DNA from: Bacillota bacterium
Lineage (GTDB): Bacteria; Bacillota; Clostridia; Oscillospirales; Oscillospiraceae
Direction of reading: 5' to 3'
Length of the DNA stretch: 18,211 nucleotides
NCBI GenBank assembly: GCA_023395775.1
Contig: JAEWYA010000093.1
Location: forward strand, 1 to 18,211
Part shown: positions 15,760 through 18,211 of the stretch, in pieces
Numbering within the stretch: position 1 is the stretch's first letter
How the letters are laid out: the number at the start of each line of letters is the position of its first letter
Program-made: the position numbers and the translations under genes
Notes under the pieces: generated by a model
The model's database searches: none
What the model saw: the letters and a program-made list of their open reading frames with translations, nothing else
What the model was told of the DNA's origin: nothing

Positions 15760-16313
15760 TCTTTCTCAGACCCTTCTTTCAGCAGTTTTTTTGATTCCGC
15801 GCACCAGCGCAGACATCCTTCATACAACTCCAGACCCAATCGGCTGGTGAGATAGTAGTAAAGATGCGGGCTGTCGGTAATCCCATTCAGGGAGCCCAGG
15901 TGCTCCGCGATGGGCCGCAGCAGTTCCAATTCCGCCCGCGTTTTCTTTTCAAACGCCTCAATTTGCCGGATGCTGCTCTCCGGTCCGATCTCGCCGCCGA
16001 AAAACAACTTCAGAAGCGTTTCAAACCGCATTTCATCCTTTTCCGCCGGAACCGCCAGCCACTCCCGCAGGTAGGCACGGCCCCTGTCAGTGATGGTATA
16101 GGCAATTTTTGCCCGCTCATTGGTACTCACGTCGCTGGCAAAGATCATACCGTCCGCCGAAAGGGCGCTCAGCGTGGGATAAATGCTTCCGTAGCTGATG
16201 CCCCAGAACAGACGCAGACTTTTGTCGATCCACTTTTTGATGTCATAGCCGGTCATGGGCTGGTGGCAGAGTAAACCGAGAATCGCATAATCCATTTTTT
16301 TCGCATTTGCCAT
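15756..16313 (-). CDS. PadR-family transcriptional regulator
   Basis: This 185-residue protein starts at the ATG at 16313, after GAGGGG. The N-terminal winged helix matches PadR: DYAILGLLCHQPMTGYDIKKWID (8-30), then GSIYPTLSALSADGMI (42-57) as recognition helix, and a wing with YTITDRGRAYLREWL. The C-terminal alpha-helical part (about 90-180, with FETLLKLFFGG) is of the Vir_act_alpha_C type and provides dimerisation. PadR proteins usually repress their own operon and release DNA on binding small phenolic or drug-like ligands. The gene heads an operon with a flavodoxin and a PEBP protein, and its promoter lies inside a long palindrome, consistent with autorepression. Confidence 0.95.
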   Translation of the reverse strand: MANAKKMDYAILGLLCHQPMTGYDIKKWIDKSLRLFWGISYGSIYPTLSALSADGMIFASDVSTNERAKIAYTITDRGRAYLREWLAVPAEKDEMRFETLLKLFFGGEIGPESSIRQIEAFEKKTRAELELLRPIAEHLGSLNGITDSPHLYYYLTSRLGLELYEGCLRWCAESKKLLKEGSEKE

Positions 16314-16327
16314 AAAAGACCCCTCAT

Positions 16328-16365
16328 ATATATCAAACTGCTATATACTATATATCAGACTGATA
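16328..16365. promoter_or_regulatory. Probable PadR operator covering the -10 box
   Basis: An imperfect palindrome centred at 16348 pairs 14 of 17 positions on each side (16331-16365). It also contains a 13-bp direct repeat with one mismatch, ATATATCAAACTG (16328-16340) and ATATATCAGACTG (16350-16362), spaced by 22 bp, two helical turns. The centre falls in the -10 box, where a bound repressor would block the polymerase. Confidence 0.65.
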
Positions 16366-16375
16366 GGTGAGTCAA
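16347..16375 (-). promoter_or_regulatory. Promoter of the padR operon
   Basis: On the minus strand TTGACT (16375-16370) is followed after 17 nt by TATAGT (16352-16347). Both boxes are near-consensus. The start is predicted near 16340 with a short leader of about 27 nt. Confidence 0.8.
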
Positions 16376-16380
16376 GTCCC

Positions 16381-16551
16381 TCTTTCCAAAAATTTACGAC
16401 ACATAAAACCGAAAATATAAGAGCTCTGCTGGGTAGACAACGATTCTGAGGTCTGACAAATTTTTAATAAAATCTACGCATTTTGTAAAATTCGCTGTGT
16501 TATCGTAGACTTTCAATGACGAATTTATGAAAACTGCCGCTGCTTTGGCGG
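16381..16551. other. AT-rich spacer between padR promoter and small-gene promoter
   Basis: No gene is supported in this part. TCTACG and CGTAGA (about 16473-16510) and ATTTT-GT-AAAAT within it are inverted repeats that might serve either divergent promoter. No second promoter is obvious. Confidence 0.3.
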
Positions 16552-16580
16552 TTGACTTTCCTCTTCCCCGCCGCTACAAT
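16552..16580 (+). promoter_or_regulatory. Strong promoter of the small hydrophobic gene
   Basis: TTGACT (16552-16557) and TACAAT (16575-16580) are spaced by exactly 17 nt. The start is predicted near 16587, which gives a leader of about 60 nt before the start codon at 16647. Confidence 0.8.
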
Positions 16581-16628
16581 AAGACCAACCCACACGGGAC
16601 TTGAATTTTCGAGAATATAAATTTTTCT

Positions 16629-16642
16629 GGAAGGAGCCTTCC
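16629..16642 (+). promoter_or_regulatory. Ribosome-binding site of the small gene inside a short palindrome
   Basis: GGAAGG and CCTTCC flank two bases, so the AAGGAG site can fold into a small hairpin (five pairs with a four-base loop). This could limit translation unless something opens it. Confidence 0.4.
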
Positions 16643-16646
16643 GGTT

Positions 16647-16919
16647 ATGACCTTTACGAATTGCTTCCATACCGATATGACCGCGTCTGCAAATCATGCA
16701 GAGGCTCCTTTCACCTGCGCGAATTCTGCTTCCAATAATGCTATTGCTCTGATTCTGGACGCCGTTATTGCGGCGTCCATTATTATTGCGCTCATTAGCA
16801 TTACCCTCATTAGCATTACGCTGGTACTGGGCCTGTCTGTTGTGCTGGTAGCTCTGGTACTGGTAGTACTGCTGATTTTGGAAGAATTGAATAGGCGCAG
16901 GAGACTTCGAACCGCGTGA
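16647..16919 (+). CDS. Unrecognised small hydrophobic protein with Arg-rich C terminus
   Basis: I do not recognise this 90-residue protein. The ATG at 16647 is preceded by AAGGAG at 10 nt, a near-consensus promoter (16552-16580) and a terminator that begins 11 bases after the stop, so it looks like a complete monocistronic unit. Residues 1-30 are polar with two Cys (6 and 24) and three His or acidic residues. Residues 32-78 form one long run of Ile, Leu, Val and Ala, enough for one long or two short membrane helices. The tail EELNRRRRLRTA is charged. Residues 49-58 are a perfect repeat, LISIT twice, encoded by a 15-bp duplication (16791-16820). It could be a membrane peptide, a small toxin or a stress protein. 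An artefact from simple sequence remains possible. Confidence 0.6.
   Translation: MTFTNCFHTDMTASANHAEAPFTCANSASNNAIALILDAVIAASIIIALISITLISITLVLGLSVVLVALVLVVLLILEELNRRRRLRTA
16791..16820 (+). repeat. Tandem 15-bp repeat in the small gene
   Basis: Two adjacent 15-bp units differ only in the last base (CTCATTAGCATTACC and the same ending in G). They keep the frame and encode LISIT twice. A nearby 7-bp inverted repeat, GGACGCC and GGCGTCC (16757-16778), also lies in the coding region. Confidence 0.8.
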
Positions 16920-16930
16920 TTTGTGATACG

Positions 16931-16967
16931 AAAAGCGGCTGCGCTCTTGGAGTGCAGCCGCTTTTTT
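16931..16967 (+). terminator. Strong intrinsic terminator after the small gene
   Basis: A 16-bp stem with one G-U pair (arms 16931-16946 and 16950-16965, 3-nt loop) is GC-rich in its core and ends in six T (16962-16967). It separates the small gene from the LivJ-like gene. Confidence 0.9.
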
Positions 16968-16974
16968 GTATAGA
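16947..16974 (+). promoter_or_regulatory. Possible promoter of the LivJ-like gene, overlapping the terminator
   Basis: TTGGAG (16947-16952) and TATAGA (16969-16974) are spaced by 16 nt. It would start transcription just after the terminator and produce a leader of about 80 nt. It is weaker than the other promoters in this window, and I found no better one for this gene. Confidence 0.3.
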
Positions 16975-16998
16975 TCGGGTTTTCGTCTGCGGGAAAAC

Positions 16999-17019
16999 GG
17001 ACCGAACGGCCGTCGGTCC
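16999..17019 (+). promoter_or_regulatory. Hairpin in the leader of the LivJ-like gene
   Basis: Perfect 7-bp arms GGACCGA (16999-17005) and TCGGTCC (17013-17019) lie 43 nt before the start codon. It could be an operator or an RNA hairpin. Confidence 0.4.
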
Positions 17020-17062
17020 AATCCCCGCCACGAAGCCAAAAAATTTGAAGGAGATTTTTACG

Positions 17063-18211
17063 ATGAAAAAGAAAAATGTTCTTAGCTTTGTTCTTGCCGC
17101 TGCCATGATGGCGACCCTCGCCGGGTGTGGAAGCAACGGCGCATCCTCCGCTCCCGCAGCGTCCAGCGGCAGCGCCTCCGGTTCCGCAGCCGCGTCTTCC
17201 GCCGCCATCAAGATCGGCGGCATCGGACCCCTCACCGGCGGAGCCGCCGCATACGGCGTAGCTACCCGCAACGGCGCGCAGATTGCCGTGGATGAGATCA
17301 ACGCCAAGGGCGGCCTGCAATTTGAACTGAACTTTCAGGATGACGAGGCCGACGCCGAAAAGGGCGTCAACGCCTATCACACGCTTCAGGACTGGGGCAT
17401 GCAGATCGTTTACGGCTGCACCACCACCGGCTCCTGCGTCAACGTGGCGGCTGAGACCAATGCCGACCGGTACTTCCAGCTGACGCCCTCCGCCTCCTCC
17501 ACCGATGTGACTGCGGGCAAGGACAACGTGTTCCAGGTCTGCTTCACCGATCCCGGTCAGGGCACTACTGCCGCCGACTATGTGGCGGATCAGGGCCTCG
17601 CCAAGAAGGTGGCCGTTCTTTATAACAACGGCGACGCCTATTCCACCGGCATCGCCACCGCCTTTGCCACCGAAGCTGCGGCCAAGGGTCTGGAAGTGGT
17701 CTCCAACACCACGTTCCCCGACGACACCAACACGGACTTCTCCGTCCAGCTCTCCGATGCGAAGAACAACGGCGCGGAGCTGGTGTTCATGCCCATCTAC
17801 TACACACCCGCCTCTCTGGTTTTGAATCAGGCCAAGAGCATGGATTATTCCCCCATCTTCTTTGGCGGTGACGGCATGGACGGCATTTTGTCCATGGAGG
17901 GCTTTGACACCTCTCTTGCCGAGGGCCTGATGCTCATGACCCCGTTCAACGCCTCCGATGCCAGCGCAGCCGACTTTGTGGCCAAGTATGAGGCGGCCTA
18001 CGGCGAGACCCCCAACCAGTTTGCCGCCGACGGCTATGACTGCATCTACGCCATCAATGCTGCCTGTGAGAAGGCCGGTATCACCGCCGACATGAGCCAC
18101 GAGGATACTTGCGAGGCCATGATCGCTGCCTTTACCGCCTCCGACTTCAGCGTGGACGGACTGACCGGCAAGGGTATGACCTGGGGCACCAACGGCGAGG
18201 TCTCCAAGGCT
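17063..18211 (+). CDS. LivJ-like branched-chain amino-acid ABC transporter substrate-binding lipoprotein (3' end cut by window)
   Basis: This gene reads open for 383 codons from the ATG at 17063 (AAGGAG upstream) to the window edge, so only a short C-terminal part should be missing. The signal peptide ends in LAGC (Cys22), followed by a Ser/Ala linker to about residue 47. The Peripla_BP_6 fold begins at IKIGGIGPLTGGAAAYG (49-65), followed by GAQIAVDEINAKGG (71-84), the hinge segment KVAVLYNNGDAYSTGIA (182-198), and further on DGYDCIYAINAAC. These are typical of LivJ/LivK, which bind leucine, isoleucine or valine. Relatives bind other amino acids or small amides. The permease and ATPase genes (LivH, LivM, LivG, LivF) would be expected just beyond 18211. 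Confidence 0.93.
   Translation, partial: MKKKNVLSFVLAAAMMATLAGCGSNGASSAPAASSGSASGSAAASSAAIKIGGIGPLTGGAAAYGVATRNGAQIAVDEINAKGGLQFELNFQDDEADAEKGVNAYHTLQDWGMQIVYGCTTTGSCVNVAAETNADRYFQLTPSASSTDVTAGKDNVFQVCFTDPGQGTTAADYVADQGLAKKVAVLYNNGDAYSTGIATAFATEAAAKGLEVVSNTTFPDDTNTDFSVQLSDAKNNGAELVFMPIYYTPASLVLNQAKSMDYSPIFFGGDGMDGILSMEGFDTSLAEGLMLMTPFNASDASAADFVAKYEAAYGETPNQFAADGYDCIYAINAACEKAGITADMSHEDTCEAMIAAFTASDFSVDGLTGKGMTWGTNGEVSKA

Noticed and set aside
16893..16925. tRNA-like TTCGAACC on the plus strand near the end of the small gene
   Set aside because: No acceptor stem, D-arm or anticodon arm can be built around it on either strand.
16500..17039. Minus-strand Gln/Asn-rich frame opposite the small hydrophobic gene
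   Set aside because: It runs across the strong plus-strand terminator and the plus-strand promoter, has no visible promoter or ribosome-binding site, and its composition is simply the complement of Leu/Val/Ile codons.
16694..18100. Long minus-strand frame of 468 codons over the LivJ-like gene
   Set aside because: It is the antisense of a clear binding-protein gene, and its Gly/His/Val repeats reflect the codon bias of that gene.

Overview
The window looks like the chromosome of an anaerobic gut-type Clostridia, most likely an Oscillospiraceae relative (Flavonifractor, Oscillibacter or Intestinimonas-like). This is inferred from three things. The coding GC is moderately high while intergenic stretches are AT-rich. 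Promoters are textbook sigma-A type with 17-bp spacers. Four solute-binding lipoproteins are present, three of which carry a long Ser/Ala/Gly linker right after the lipobox Cys. No rRNA, tRNA, CRISPR array, insertion sequence or phage gene was seen.

Layout. (1) 1-2950: a ChvE-like monosaccharide-binding lipoprotein (cut by the left edge) and, upstream on the same strand, a ROK-family repressor. They are separated by a terminator and each has its own promoter with inverted repeats nearby. (2) 2861-7482: a promoter, a family-1 solute-binding lipoprotein with no permease genes, then a 1005-residue membrane protein with a Cache-like sensor, HAMP, PAS-like, GGDEF and EAL parts. This looks like a ligand-sensing cyclic-di-GMP pair, resembling Vibrio NspS-MbaA in organisation. 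(3) 7483-10555: an AT-rich regulatory stretch and a complete polar amino-acid ABC importer (binding protein, permease, ATPase), with a strong hairpin between the first two genes and a terminator at the end. (4) 10645-12840, minus strand: a secreted protein with YcdB/PepSY-like repeats and three SLH cell-wall anchoring motifs. (5) 13041-14654: an AbgB-type M20 amidohydrolase with its own promoter. (6) 14808-16375, minus strand: a PadR regulator, a flavodoxin and a PEBP (YbhB-like) protein with overlapping ends, driven by a promoter whose -10 box lies inside a long imperfect palindrome. (7) 16552-16967: a compact, apparently complete transcription unit for an unrecognised 90-residue, very hydrophobic small protein with an Arg-rich C terminus. 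(8) 17063-18211: a LivJ-like branched-chain amino-acid binding lipoprotein, cut by the right edge.

The region is mainly nutrient sensing and uptake: sugars, polar amino acids, branched-chain amino acids, and peptide or aminobenzoyl-glutamate hydrolysis. The two most unusual parts are the binding protein plus GGDEF-EAL pair and the small hydrophobic gene. All functional calls are from reading motifs by eye; no database search was made.
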